The position numbers were made by a program, and so were the translations under genes. A stretch of DNA of 64,000 bases from Myxococcaceae bacterium (lineage in GTDB: Bacteria; Myxococcota; Myxococcia; Myxococcales; Myxococcaceae): positions 55,287 to 119,286 of the forward strand of contig JAFGNZ010000331.1 in assembly GCA_016926755.1 (NCBI GenBank). The letters run 5' to 3'. How positions within the stretch are numbered: position 1 is the stretch's first letter; every line of letters starts with the position of its first letter. The notes under the pieces were generated by a model. The model was not told the DNA's origin, searched no databases, and saw nothing but the letters and a program-made list of their open reading frames with translations. Below, one piece after another: positions 36,501 to 44,549 of this stretch.

Positions 36501-37785
36501 CCTCCACCGAGATCAACAGATCGAAGCGGGCCGCCCGCGTGACGATGGGCAGGGGCGTGACGTGCAGGCCCGCGAGCTCCAGGGGCACGGAGGGCTGGTT
36601 CTCCAGCACGAGCATGACCTGGAAGACGGGGGGGATGCCCAGATCGCGCGGCAGCCGCAGCTCCTCCACCACCTTCTCGAAGGGCAGGTCCTGGTTCGCG
36701 TAGGCGTCGAGCGTCTCCGCGCGCACCTGGCGCACCAGCTCGCGCAGGCTGGGGTTGCCCGCGGTGGAGAGCCGCAGCGCCAGCGTGTTCACGAACAGCC
36801 CGATCATCCCCTCCAGCTCCGCGCGGCGGCGGTTGGCCACCGGCGTGCCGATCACCATGTCCGTCGCGCCCGAGTAGCGGTGGAACAAGGTGGCGAGCCC
36901 CGCCAGCAGCGTCATGAAGAGCGTGGCGCCCTCGCGCTGGCCGAAGCCCCGCAGCTCCTCCAGCAGGGCCCGCGGGAAGGCGAAGTCCAGGGTGGCGCCG
37001 CGGAACGTCTGCGCGGGGGGACGCGGACGATCCGCCGGCAGCTCCAGCACGGGCAGCGGCCCGGCCAGCTTGCGCTTCCAGTACTCCGCCTGGCGCTGGC
37101 ACTCCGCGCCCTGCATCCACTCGTGCTGCCACTCGCTGTAGTCCGCGTACTGCAGCTCCAGCTCCGGCAGGGGCGAGGGGCGCCCCGCATGGGCCGCGGC
37201 GTAGAGCTCCAGCAGCTCCCGGGCGAAGACGGCCATGGACCAGCCGTCGGTGATGATGTGGTGGAACACCAGCAGCAGCACGTGAGCCCGCTCCGAGAGG
37301 CGCAGGAGCGTGGCGCGCAGGAGCACGTCGCGCACCAGATTGAACGGCCGAGCGGCCTCCTGGGCGCAGAAGGCGCGCACGCGCTCGAGCTGCTCGGCGG
37401 CAGGGACGGCGCCGAGGTCCACCCGCGCCAGCTCCAGCGGCCGCGGCGGGTGGATGACCTGGAGCACCTCGCCGTCCGACTCCTCGAAGCGCGTGCGCAG
37501 GGACTCGTGCCGGGCGCAGACCTCGTCGAGCCCCTGCCGCAGCGCCGCCTCGTTCAGCGCCCCCGTGAGCCGCAGGGCGAAGGGCATGAGGTAGGCGGTG
37601 CTGCCCGGGTCGAGCCTGTCCAGGAACCACAGGCGCTGCTGCGCGTGCGAGGCGCGAAACACGAAGGCCTCGCCCTCCTGGAGTCCCTCGCTCTTGGGGT
37701 CGATCTGGGCGTCCGTCATGGAGAGGTGGGTCGGAGGCAGGAGTATGCCAGCCTCACTGGGGGCTCGGGACTGGCTCGGGTTCAT
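30526..37785 (-). CDS. Two-module non-ribosomal peptide synthetase, C-A-T-C-A-T-TE
   Basis: The 2419-residue synthetase has these domains: C1 about 40-480 (HHIITDG, first His near 175); A1 about 505-1000 (YTSGSTGRPKG); T1 (LGGHSLL, Ser 1046); C2 about 1105-1540 (HHAVSDG, first His near 1238); A2 about 1560-2065 (YTSGSTGRPKG); T2 (LGGHSML, Ser 2113); thioesterase about 2165-2415 (GWSLG, Ser 2242, and a late GDH). Reading the ten specificity positions by alignment to GrsA gives D-V-Y-W-I-G-G-V-F-K for A1, seven of ten identical to the classical Val code. A2 gives D-P-L-E-F-G-T-V-D-K, which I cannot assign; the acidic residues at positions 278 and 331 hint at a polar or basic substrate. No epimerase or methyltransferase domain is present. 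The leading C domain, without a loading module, points to an acyl or imported starter. The first 31 bases overlap the MFS gene; an internal ATG at 37719 is possible. Confidence 0.97.
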   Translation of the reverse strand: MNPSQSRAPSEAGILLPPTHLSMTDAQIDPKSEGLQEGEAFVFRASHAQQRLWFLDRLDPGSTAYLMPFALRLTGALNEAALRQGLDEVCARHESLRTRFEESDGEVLQVIHPPRPLELARVDLGAVPAAEQLERVRAFCAQEAARPFNLVRDVLLRATLLRLSERAHVLLLVFHHIITDGWSMAVFARELLELYAAAHAGRPSPLPELELQYADYSEWQHEWMQGAECQRQAEYWKRKLAGPLPVLELPADRPRPPAQTFRGATLDFAFPRALLEELRGFGQREGATLFMTLLAGLATLFHRYSGATDMVIGTPVANRRRAELEGMIGLFVNTLALRLSTAGNPSLRELVRQVRAETLDAYANQDLPFEKVVEELRLPRDLGIPPVFQVMLVLENQPSVPLELAGLHVTPLPIVTRAARFDLLISVEETEDGLRGHAEYSTDLFDEETLRGLLTHFEQLLWGVKRPDERIAELSLLGASERQHLLGEWSRGPAPGQEEATLPALFEAQVRRTPDAVAVSAGDDQLTYRELNRRANQLAHHLRQLGVRPEVVVGFCAERSLDMAIGLLGIAKSGGAYLPLDPEYPEERLAFMMKDSRVPVLVAQSRVAGRIPSLGEHRVLLDAPPAELARAREEDPELRSVPDNLVYVIYTSGSTGRPKGVGVVHRGLARLVTGSTYARLGAGERVLQFVSISFDVSAYELWGPLCNGGQVVMAPASTPSLEELGAELLRRRVSTLWLTAGLFHQMVEENLEGLAGVSQLIAGGDAVSAHHMRRVRERFPDCALINGYGPTEDTVFACTHVVPPGQPVEGFPIGRPIAGTEAYIVDARMQPVPVGVPGELLLGGPGLARGYLGRPELTAERFIPHPFSREPGARLYRTGDLARYRTDGRIEYLGRLDRQVKVRGYRIELGEIEDVLRSQPELRDGAVLVLPDASGDKRLGAFVVPEPGAAPISSTTLRAALRKHLPEYMVPTSWTELSTLPLGPNGKLDRQQLAALEATQSAGARPEIVLKTEEERALARIWAQVLELEPPGPGPEDDFFALGGHSLLATRLVSRIREAFQLQVPLRVVFEHPRLEQLAAHLRALAAGPGSRAAPPLERVDRGAPLPLSFAQQRLWFLDQLETGSAFYNMAFAVQLEGPLEAQALSAALRGLVERHEVLRTRLRAMEGEPTQVIAPAEDFELEQISLRELPEADRHERALALARAWSERPFDLARGPLLRACLCALTPERHVLALSMHHAVSDGWSLQIIVRDLTALYEAHLGGSAPQLPQLPVQYADYAVWQRAWLRTGAMAHQLDYWRRQLGGVLPVLELPRDRPRPLRQRYRGRTISRLASPALREGLVATSQAHGVTPFMLALTVFKVLLHRLSGQQELLVGSPISGRNHPAVEGLIGCFINTLVLRTPVMPDEPFAELLARVRQVCLDAYAHQDLPFEHVVEAIQPVRSTQHTPIFQAMFLYNERSSAPAHFSQLRLSPLKVETGTSTFDVTLAVSDAPEGLELELEFDTDLFNTETVTEWLACYESLLSEAVREPRRRVRELPLLDAAMRQRVLVEWNTTREVFPSHTNLAALLAAQAARTPEAIAVALGDASLSYRALDGRARRVARLLRARGVGPEVRVGVCAERSLEMVIAVLGVIHAGGAYVPLDPAHPSERLQYMMEDAGVRVLLTQRRLAERLPDIPVERLWLESEEVAAEDAAPLAPPALEPEHLAYVIYTSGSTGRPKGVMLAHREVCQRLAFGQAAYPLGEGSRVLQVASLGFDPSVLEIFHALSTGAQLVLLPPGGNRDPSVLAKHVAQQRVTSLELVPSMLELMLDQPLFTQGPSLRRIFVGGEAISLALQERVLATLSAELVNTYGPTEATVDVLHWTCRPAPGLQSVPIGTPISRSRAYIVDAHLRPVPVGVPGELLIGGAYLARGYQGRPDTTAEKFVPDPFSGEPGARLYRTGDLVRYLPSGEIEFLGRTDHQLKLRGVRIEPGEIESPIRAHPSIRDCVVMPYAFGPGDVRLVAYCALREALGEAEQRAWAESLHEHLAALLPAVMMPAAFVPMAEFPLNASGKVDRKALPPPVPAQLGARAASVAPRNPVEQSLAELWKEVLSLEQVGVTDDFFSLGGHSMLALRLMGQVERRLGVKLPLDALFESPTIAGLAERLQAGQRAPAHSPLVLLREGGARPPLFWIHPVGGGVLCYQPLLARLPTDRPHYGLRSVGLLGVERPEALAELAREYVRHVIAVQPDGPVHLAGWSLGGVLAFEMARQLEAQGRKVAALVAIDAMLEPDTEVTAEWEALELAALVAAELGLREEQAQALLAEGGLARLARHGAEALGGVGPEQLQHVLEELRRNLGALRRYRPGPYLGRMLLLAASERGGSLEATPQAIWSPWVLGGLECRPLAGDHYQLMREPHVGAVAEAVQQVLAGSQGP

Positions 37786-39085
37786 CTTCCACTCGGTAGA
37801 AGCGCCTGGAAGCTCGCCCCACGAGCATGACGCTCACCAGCAGCAGCCCCACCATCATCAGCAGCAGGGCGATGCCGCGCCCCTTCCCTACCCCGACGAG
37901 GAACCCCACGCTTCCAGCGAGCACCCCGCCTGGCGCCATGCCAGGCTCGAACACCCGATCGGCTAGAGGGCCAGCGCAGAAGAAGGCGAGCACCGCGCCG
38001 GCCACGCTCACCACGCGCCGGATGCCAAAGGCCCTCCCCTGCAGGTGGGCCGGCACCTTGAGCTGCCAGATCGCGTGGTTGCAGCTCCACACCAGCGGCA
38101 CGCAGAACATGGCGACCCAGCCGGTCACGGCCAGCAGCGGCACGGAGGCGCGGCTCCCCGCCACCGCCAACGACAGGCCCAGCACCGCGCCCGCCGCGAG
38201 CAGCCCATCCATCTTCCGGCGCGGGCCGCCCCACACACTCATGGCCACACTGCCGCACAACGCGCCCACCCCGCCCGTCGAGAGCACGAGGCCCATCATC
38301 GCCGGAGAGGCGAGCGCCAGCAGCAGGGGTGGCACGAGCACCTCCAGGCTGCCAATCGCCAGGCTGACGAAGGCGGTGAGGGCCACCAGCCCGCGCATCC
38401 CGGGCTGCGCGAGCACGTAGGCGCCGCCCTGCAGCAGCTCGCGCCACACCGAGCCGCGCGGGGCCAGGCGCTCGTCCGGGCGCGGCACGGGAGGGAAGCG
38501 GAAGCCCAGCAGCACCCCCACGCCGACGAGGAAGGTGGCGAAGTCGAACAGCAGCGCTCCGGTGATGCCCACCGTCGCGAGCACCCAGCCCGCGAGCAGG
38601 GGCGCGAGGATCTCGGCGGTCCCCTCGCCCGCCTGCGCCAGGCCCACGGCCCGGGCGAGGTGCTCGCGGGGGACGAGCTGCGTCATCGCGGCGGACCACG
38701 CGGGGGCCTGCAGGGTGCCTGCGCTGGAGCTGGCCACCACCGCCACGTACAGGAGCCAGGGCTGGAAGTTCCCGGAGACGATCAGCCAGGCCACCAGCAG
38801 CGTGCTCAGCGCGGCGCCCGTGTCCGCCAGCAGCATGATCCGGCGCCGATCATAGAGATCCGCCACCAGGCCCGTGAAGGGCGTGAGCAGCAGCATGGGC
38901 AGCGCGTCACAGAGCATGACGAGGGCGTAGTCCGTCACCGCCCCCGTCTGCTGATAGAGCCACACCCCGAGCGCCAGCCGCGACATGCGCGAGCCCACGA
39001 GGGAGACCGTCTGCCCCAACCAGAGGGCGAGGAAGCCCCTGAAGCCGATGGCGGTGCCGTCCGCGGCTATGGCCCGTGGTTCCAC
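37754..39085 (-). CDS. MFS exporter (MFS_3/EntS-like)
   Basis: The 443-residue protein has about twelve membrane segments and the MFS signature between helices 2 and 3 (GLVADLYDRRRIML). The two halves and the FLALWLGQTVSLVGS start match the MFS_3 group, which includes the enterobactin exporter EntS. It lies between the methyltransferase and the NRPS and overlaps the NRPS start by 32 bases, so it is almost certainly co-transcribed and exports the peptide product or confers self-resistance. The C-terminus (about residue 425 on) is acidic. Confidence 0.93.
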   Translation of the reverse strand: MEPRAIAADGTAIGFRGFLALWLGQTVSLVGSRMSRLALGVWLYQQTGAVTDYALVMLCDALPMLLLTPFTGLVADLYDRRRIMLLADTGAALSTLLVAWLIVSGNFQPWLLYVAVVASSSAGTLQAPAWSAAMTQLVPREHLARAVGLAQAGEGTAEILAPLLAGWVLATVGITGALLFDFATFLVGVGVLLGFRFPPVPRPDERLAPRGSVWRELLQGGAYVLAQPGMRGLVALTAFVSLAIGSLEVLVPPLLLALASPAMMGLVLSTGGVGALCGSVAMSVWGGPRRKMDGLLAAGAVLGLSLAVAGSRASVPLLAVTGWVAMFCVPLVWSCNHAIWQLKVPAHLQGRAFGIRRVVSVAGAVLAFFCAGPLADRVFEPGMAPGGVLAGSVGFLVGVGKGRGIALLLMMVGLLLVSVMLVGRASRRFYRVEDEPEPVPSPQ

Positions 39086-39114
39086 GCGTTCAGGTTCCCG
39101 AGCGGGGCGCGGGG

Positions 39115-39807
39115 CTAGCGGTTCTCCAGGTCGGACAGCGGCTCGAGCGAGGGCTTGGGGAGCGAGGAGATGCGCCGGTAGAGCGCCTCGCCATGCTCGC
39201 CCGCGGAGTGCGGGAACTTCTCCAGGTACATGAGCCGGAAGCCGCTGGCGCGCAGCAGCGCGTCCACGTCGTCGAAGAGCGCGCAGCCCTCGTAGCGGGG
39301 CTCGAAGTTCACCTCGGTGAAGAGGGTGTCGAGGCTCTCCAGCGTGCGCTGCGCCCCCTGCAGGGCGGCCCGCTCACCTCCCTGGATGTTGAGGTAGAGC
39401 ACGTTGTAGCGGCCCACCAGCCCGTGCTGCTCCAGCAGCGTGTCCAGCCGGTAGGTCTGCACCTCGATGCGCTGGGGCGCGTGCGCCTGCGCCAGCTCCT
39501 CGCCCACCAGCCGCACCCAGTAGCCCGTGTCCGGCGCGAGGACGGAGTTGAGCGTGGGGACGCCGGGGACCATGTAGTACGAGGAGGAGCCGTCGCGATC
39601 CGACACCGCCGCGTTGATGCAGCGGATCCGCTCCGAGGCGTTCTTCTGGAGCAGCAGGAAGTCCTCGGGGTTGGGCTCGATGCAGAGCACCGACTCGAAG
39701 CCAGCGTCGAGGAAGCCGCCGAGGTTCTCACCGATGTGGGCTCCGGCGTAGATGACGCCCCGGGGCTCGACGAGGTGGGTGCGGAACAGCGTGCGCAGCG
39801 TGTACAT
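39115..39807 (-). CDS. FkbM-family methyltransferase
   Basis: The 230-residue protein has the FkbM methyltransferase layout: SAM motif I in GVIYAGAHIGENLGGFLDAG, the acidic end of strand 2 in VLCIEPNPEDF, a YLNIQGGERAAL strand, and a closing FTEVNFEPRYEG region. FkbM enzymes O-methylate sugars or natural products. It is the first gene of the minus-strand cluster, 29 bases before the MFS exporter, so it probably methylates the peptide product (for instance a hydroxyl introduced by the cupin enzyme). An enzyme modifying a surface glycan is the alternative. Confidence 0.92.
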   Translation of the reverse strand: MYTLRTLFRTHLVEPRGVIYAGAHIGENLGGFLDAGFESVLCIEPNPEDFLLLQKNASERIRCINAAVSDRDGSSSYYMVPGVPTLNSVLAPDTGYWVRLVGEELAQAHAPQRIEVQTYRLDTLLEQHGLVGRYNVLYLNIQGGERAALQGAQRTLESLDTLFTEVNFEPRYEGCALFDDVDALLRASGFRLMYLEKFPHSAGEHGEALYRRISSLPKPSLEPLSDLENR

Positions 39808-39981
39808 GGGAGCTCAGGGGCCGTGATGGGGGAAGCGCGGGGGAGGCTGTTTATAGCACCCCTGTCCGAGATCACCGAGAGGCCAGGCCGCCGTCGACCC
39901 AGCGCAGGCGCGCGCGAAAACGACGCATACGGCCGCGGGGCGCTCCTGGCCTCTCCGTGTACAATCTGATCCCACCACATC

Positions 39982-42900
39982 ATGCGCCGTATCTCCGGCA
40001 GTCCCTACTGGAGGCGCAGTCCCCCCTCCGCCTTCGTCCATGCACGTGCACGCCTGCTCGCGGCAGGTCTGCTCATGGGACTGCTCACGGCGGGCGGCGC
40101 CGCGGCCCTGGAGCCGGACAAGGCGCTCCATCAGTTCCCTCGCCGCGCCTGGCAGGTGGAGGATGGGCTGCCGCAGAACACGACCACGGCCCTCGCGCAG
40201 ACGCCGGACGGCTATCTCTGGGTCGGCACCTACGAGGGCCTGGCGCGCTTCGATGGGGTGCGCTTCAAGGTCTTCGATCCGGCGAACACGCCGGCCCTGC
40301 CGGATCGCTCCATCACGGCCCTGGCCGTCGACAGGGAGGGGACGCTGTGGATCAGCACGAGCCGCGGGCTGGCTGGCATGCGGGAGGGGCGCTTCTTCTC
40401 CGTCTCCCTGCCCGAGAGCATCATCGCACGAGAGGTGCACCTGCTCCTGCCAGCCCGGGAGGGCGGCCTGTGGATCGCCACCCTCGGCAGCGGCCTCGCG
40501 CGGCTGTCCGAGGGCCGCTTCCAGCACTGGATCGCTGGGCAGGGGCTCGCCAGCAACCGGGTGCTGGCGCTCGCCGAGGGCGAGGCCGGCAGCCTCTGGG
40601 TGGCCTCCGCCGAGGGCCTGCAGCGCTGGAACGGCTCGGTGTTCAACCCCGGGCCCTCCTTTCAGGGCCCTCCCCCGCTGGTATCGACGCTGGCGGTGGA
40701 CGCGCGGGGGGCCCTGTGGGCGGGAGACCAGAGCGGCACCGTGTACCGGATGAACGGCGGGCAGATGCTCCCGGTCCCCGACGCGAGCATGCTTGGGAGC
40801 GCCATCTCCCTGCTTCGGGAAGATCGCCATGGCGCGCTCTGGGTGGCGACCCGGGGTCAGGGGCTGTTGCGCCTGGTGAAGGGCCAGCGCTCCATCCTGG
40901 GCCCCGCGCAGGGGCTGGAGAGCGGAACACTCTTCACCCTGCTGGAGGACGCCGAGGGAAGCGTCTGGCTGGGCATGGGCTCCCGCGGGCTGCACCGCCT
41001 CAAGGATGCACCCTTCACCCCGTACGGCCCTCTCGACGGGATGGGACAGGACATGGTGGCCTCCTTGCGCGAGGCGCGTGACGGCAGCCTCTGGTTCACC
41101 ACGCTGGGCGGCGGGATCTCGCGCTTGAAGGACGGGCAGATGACGACCTGGACGACGCGTGAGGGGCTCCTCGACAACGTCGTCTTCGGGAGCGCCGAGG
41201 GGCGCGACGGCAGCCTCTGGTTCGCCACGAGCAAGGGCCTCATCCGCTGGCGGGGGGGCTCGTTCACCAGCCTCCCCGAGCAGGGCCAGGCGCTGAGGTT
41301 TCCCTTGGGACAGCCCGTCTACGAGGACGAGCACGGCACGCTCTGGGTCGGCACCCAGGAAGGCCTCACCCGCTGGGATGGGAAGCAGTTCGCGCTGGTC
41401 TCCCAGCAGGACATGGTGCTCGGCGCCCACATCCGCGTGCTGCAGCGGCGGGCCGCGGGAGGCTTCTGGATCGGGACCCATGGCGGGGGCCTGGGCTGGT
41501 TCGACGAGGGCCGTCTCTCCACCTTGTCCTCCCTGGGCGCCCCCATCGACGGGGACATCCGGAGCATCTTCGAGGAGGGAGACACGCTCTGGGTGGGGAC
41601 CACCAATGGCCTCTTCCGCTGGAAGGGTGGACTGTTTGTCCGCCTCTCCCGCGCGCAGGGGCTCTTCGACGACGTCATCCTCCAGATCCTGCCCGATGAG
41701 CGCGGCAACCTGTGGATGACCTGCAACAAGGGCATCTTCCGCGTCTCCCGACGCGAGCTGGAGGCCGTCGCGGAGGGGCAGCTCGCGAACCTCACCTCCC
41801 ACGCCTACGGCAGGGAGGACGGGATGCGAGCCCAGGAGTGCAACGCCCTGGGGGGCCCCGCGGGGGTACGCGCTCGCGACGGCCGGCTGTGGTTCCCCAC
41901 CATCCGCGGCGCGGTGGCCTACGATCCGAGGCATGAGAAGCCGCCCACCTCCCCGCCCCCCGTGCAGTTCGAGGAGCTGTGGGTGGACGGGCATCCCCTC
42001 CCCGCCTCCGAGTGGTCTCACATCCCCCCGGGAGAGGGCCGTGTGGAGATCCACTACACCTCCGCGGCCCTGAGCTCCCCGGAGCGGCTGCGCTTCCGCT
42101 ACAAGCTCGAGGGGGTGGATGAGGACTGGTTGGACGCCGGGCCGCGGCGCATCGCCTACTACACCCGGGTGCCGCCGGGAGAGCACAGGTTCCTCGTGGA
42201 GGCGCTCTCCACGGAGGCAGAGGGGCCCGCACGCAGCGCGGCGCTGACGTTCCACCTGCAGCCCCGCCTCTTCGAGACGCGCCTGTTCCGCGTGGGGATC
42301 GTCTTGACTGCCGTGCTCGCCGCGGCCGGCATGGTGTGGCTGCGCCTCCGCCAGTCACGCGAGCGCGAGCGCCGGCTCCAGGCCCGCGTGGATGAGCGCA
42401 CGGCGGAGCTGGCCATGCGCCTCCAGCAGCTCGAGGCGACCCAGGAGGAGCTGGCCCACGCGACGAAGCTGGTGGCGGTGGGGACGCTGGCCGCCGGCGT
42501 CGGGCACGAGATCAACAATCCACTCGCCTACATCCTCTCCAACCTCCGCTACCTCTCCCAGGAGCTGCGTGAGGTGACGAAGCGTGAGGAGGAGCACGAG
42601 CGCTGGCAGGAGATGGAGGAGGCGCTCTCGGACGCGCTCCACGGCGCCGAGCGGGTGCGCAAGATCGTCCAGGCGCTCAAGACGCTCGCCCGCGTGCAGG
42701 CGGCCCCCTCGAGCCAGGTGGACCTCCATGCGGTACTGGACCAGGCCCTGGAGGCGATGGAGCAGGAGCTGTGCCGTCGCGCCCGCCTGGTGAAGGACTA
42801 CAAGGGGCCCCAGCCGGTGCTGGGCGACGAGGGGCGCCTGAGCCAGGTCTTCCTCAACCTGCTCGTCAACGCCGTCCAGGCCATCCCCGAGATCGAGCCC

Positions 42901-43215
42901 GAGTTCAACGAGATCCGTGTCACCACGCGCCAGGACGGGGACGGGCGCATCGTGGTCGAGGTGCGCGACACGGGCCACGGGATTGCGCCCGAGCTCCTGC
43001 CTCGCATCTTCGAGCCGTTCTTCACCACCAAGGAGGCCGGGGAAGGCGCGGGGCTCGGGCTCTCCATCTGCCACGCCGTCATCGAATCGATGGGCGGCGA
43101 GATCCAGGTAGAGAGTGAGCCGGGGCAAGGCTCCACGTTCCGGATCCTCCTGCCCGCGCTCCAGAGCGGCCAATCTCCAGGCTCGCGCTTCCCTTCGGGG
43201 CCTACGGGGCCTTGA
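39982..43215 (+). CDS. Sensor histidine kinase with Reg_prop propeller and Y_Y_Y domain
   Basis: The 1077-residue protein has an N-terminal export signal (hydrophobic stretch at about 20-38). A periplasmic two-part beta-propeller follows, built from two-component-regulator-propeller repeats (about 45-600, many copies of LWVGT-x-x-GL-x-R-x-x-G), then a Y_Y_Y domain (about 655-765) and a membrane helix (about 772-792). The cytoplasmic part has a HisKA domain with the phosphorylated His 842 in GVGHEINNPL and an HATPase domain with GHGIAPE, EPFFTTK and GLGLSICH. There is no receiver domain and no response-regulator gene beside it. Relatives often sense glycan fragments. It is divergent from the NRPS cluster, so it may control it. 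A TACAAT hexamer lies 16 bases upstream of the ATG. Confidence 0.95.
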   Translation: MRRISGSPYWRRSPPSAFVHARARLLAAGLLMGLLTAGGAAALEPDKALHQFPRRAWQVEDGLPQNTTTALAQTPDGYLWVGTYEGLARFDGVRFKVFDPANTPALPDRSITALAVDREGTLWISTSRGLAGMREGRFFSVSLPESIIAREVHLLLPAREGGLWIATLGSGLARLSEGRFQHWIAGQGLASNRVLALAEGEAGSLWVASAEGLQRWNGSVFNPGPSFQGPPPLVSTLAVDARGALWAGDQSGTVYRMNGGQMLPVPDASMLGSAISLLREDRHGALWVATRGQGLLRLVKGQRSILGPAQGLESGTLFTLLEDAEGSVWLGMGSRGLHRLKDAPFTPYGPLDGMGQDMVASLREARDGSLWFTTLGGGISRLKDGQMTTWTTREGLLDNVVFGSAEGRDGSLWFATSKGLIRWRGGSFTSLPEQGQALRFPLGQPVYEDEHGTLWVGTQEGLTRWDGKQFALVSQQDMVLGAHIRVLQRRAAGGFWIGTHGGGLGWFDEGRLSTLSSLGAPIDGDIRSIFEEGDTLWVGTTNGLFRWKGGLFVRLSRAQGLFDDVILQILPDERGNLWMTCNKGIFRVSRRELEAVAEGQLANLTSHAYGREDGMRAQECNALGGPAGVRARDGRLWFPTIRGAVAYDPRHEKPPTSPPPVQFEELWVDGHPLPASEWSHIPPGEGRVEIHYTSAALSSPERLRFRYKLEGVDEDWLDAGPRRIAYYTRVPPGEHRFLVEALSTEAEGPARSAALTFHLQPRLFETRLFRVGIVLTAVLAAAGMVWLRLRQSRERERRLQARVDERTAELAMRLQQLEATQEELAHATKLVAVGTLAAGVGHEINNPLAYILSNLRYLSQELREVTKREEEHERWQEMEEALSDALHGAERVRKIVQALKTLARVQAAPSSQVDLHAVLDQALEAMEQELCRRARLVKDYKGPQPVLGDEGRLSQVFLNLLVNAVQAIPEIEPEFNEIRVTTRQDGDGRIVVEVRDTGHGIAPELLPRIFEPFFTTKEAGEGAGLGLSICHAVIESMGGEIQVESEPGQGSTFRILLPALQSGQSPGSRFPSGPTGP

Positions 43216-44458
43216 TGTCCCACGCCACCTCGAGGCTCTCGAGCCTCCGGAGGGTGACGCTCTTCAGGAAGCTCGGCGTCAGCCCCGGCACGAGCCGCAG
43301 GCCTGGGAGGCGCCGGATCAGGGCCTCGAGCGCGATGCGCGCCTCGAGCCGCGCGAGCGGCGCGCCGATGCAGAAATGGAGGCCCTGGCCGAAGGCGAGG
43401 TGCTTCTTGACGTCAGGCCGCCGGACGTCGAAGCGCTCCGGCTCGTGGAACCTGGCCTCGTCACGGTTGGCCGAGGCGTAGACGATCCGGACGTGGGCTC
43501 CCTTCGGGATCTTGACACCCCCGATCTCCACCTCCTCCAGCGCGGTGCGGAACATCGCCGTCACGGGTGAGGTCATCCGCGCCGCCTCCTCAATGACGGC
43601 CGCGGCGAGGCCCGGCTCGTCCCGGAGCGCCTGCAGCTGCTCCGGATTGCGCAGCAGCTGCTCCACCGCCCCCGCGATGAGGCCCGCGGTCGTCTCGTGG
43701 CCCGCGATGAGCACCTGCATCAGCAGGCTCACCAGCTCCGCCATGCTCATCGGCGGCTGCATCCCCTGCCCCTCGCTGACGATGTCGCTCAGCAGATCCT
43801 CCCGCGGAGACGCCTCCCGCTCCTCGAGCGCCGAGGCGAGGTAGCGCTGGAACTCGACCACGCCCCGCGCGCACGCGACCTGGTGATCGACGGGGCCATG
43901 CGCCGCGAGGACCGTGGCCAGCTGGTCGGACCAGCGCCGGAAGCTGCTGATGTCCGAGCGTGGGATCCCGAGCATCTCCGCGATGATGAGTGATGTCAGC
44001 GGATGGGCGAACCGGAGGAACAGGTCCACCTGCCCTTCGTGCTGGAAGCCGCTGATGAGCTCGTCCACGAGGGTGCGGATGAAGGGCTCCTTCTCCGCGA
44101 GGCGCCGCCCGGTGAAGGCCTTGCTGACGAGGCTACGGAAGCGCGTATGCGCTGGCGGATCGTTGTCGACGAGGCTGGGCACCAAGGGGTACCCGTCCAT
44201 CAGCACGGCGAGGACCTCCGAGGGCATCGCCGCGGCCCCCACCGTGATGGCCTCGGCGGACGAGAAGCGCGCGGTGTCGGCGACCACGGCGCTGATGTCC
44301 GCATGGCGCGTCACGACCCACGCCCCGAGCGACGCGCTGAAGAACACCGGCTCCTCTCGCCGTGCGCGCGCATGGAACGGGTGGGGGTCCTCGAGCTGAG
44401 GGGAATTGAGCGGGTTGTATTCGGACCCCAATCCCTGGGTGGCGCCGGTTTCGGACAT
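43202..44458 (-). CDS. Cytochrome P450
   Basis: The 418-residue protein is a bacterial class I P450. The haem-binding loop LAFGQGLHFCIGAPLAR supplies the axial Cys 363, the I-helix oxygen-binding motif is AGHETT, and the K-helix ExxR is EEAAR. It needs a ferredoxin and reductase from elsewhere. The substrate is unknown. Its stop overlaps the histidine-kinase stop tail to tail by 14 bases. It sits 3.4 kb from the NRPS operon and could modify its product, but it is not in that operon. The start at 44458 matches the usual distance to the first conserved segment (NPLNSPQLEDPHPFHARAR). Confidence 0.96.
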   Translation of the reverse strand: MSETGATQGLGSEYNPLNSPQLEDPHPFHARARREEPVFFSASLGAWVVTRHADISAVVADTARFSSAEAITVGAAAMPSEVLAVLMDGYPLVPSLVDNDPPAHTRFRSLVSKAFTGRRLAEKEPFIRTLVDELISGFQHEGQVDLFLRFAHPLTSLIIAEMLGIPRSDISSFRRWSDQLATVLAAHGPVDHQVACARGVVEFQRYLASALEEREASPREDLLSDIVSEGQGMQPPMSMAELVSLLMQVLIAGHETTAGLIAGAVEQLLRNPEQLQALRDEPGLAAAVIEEAARMTSPVTAMFRTALEEVEIGGVKIPKGAHVRIVYASANRDEARFHEPERFDVRRPDVKKHLAFGQGLHFCIGAPLARLEARIALEALIRRLPGLRLVPGLTPSFLKSVTLRRLESLEVAWDIKAP

Positions 44459-44549
44459 ATAGGCGCCGAACCTACTGCCCTGGTGCGCGCGCTGGGAGTC
44501 GAAAAAGATTGAGTACAGCGCTGGCGGAGATCCCGTCTACGTTCCGGCC

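Noticed and set aside
31450..37830. A 2126-codon open frame on the plus strand, antisense to the NRPS
   Set aside because: Long antisense frames arise in very GC-rich DNA with strong third-position bias. Its composition (Arg, His, Gln, Glu, Gly, Leu-rich with no domain) is that of a shadow, and the NRPS on the other strand is unambiguous.
39960..39965. TACAAT as a -10 box of the histidine-kinase gene
   Set aside because: The hexamer is good, but nothing like a -35 element lies 16-18 bases upstream, so a promoter is not listed as a feature.
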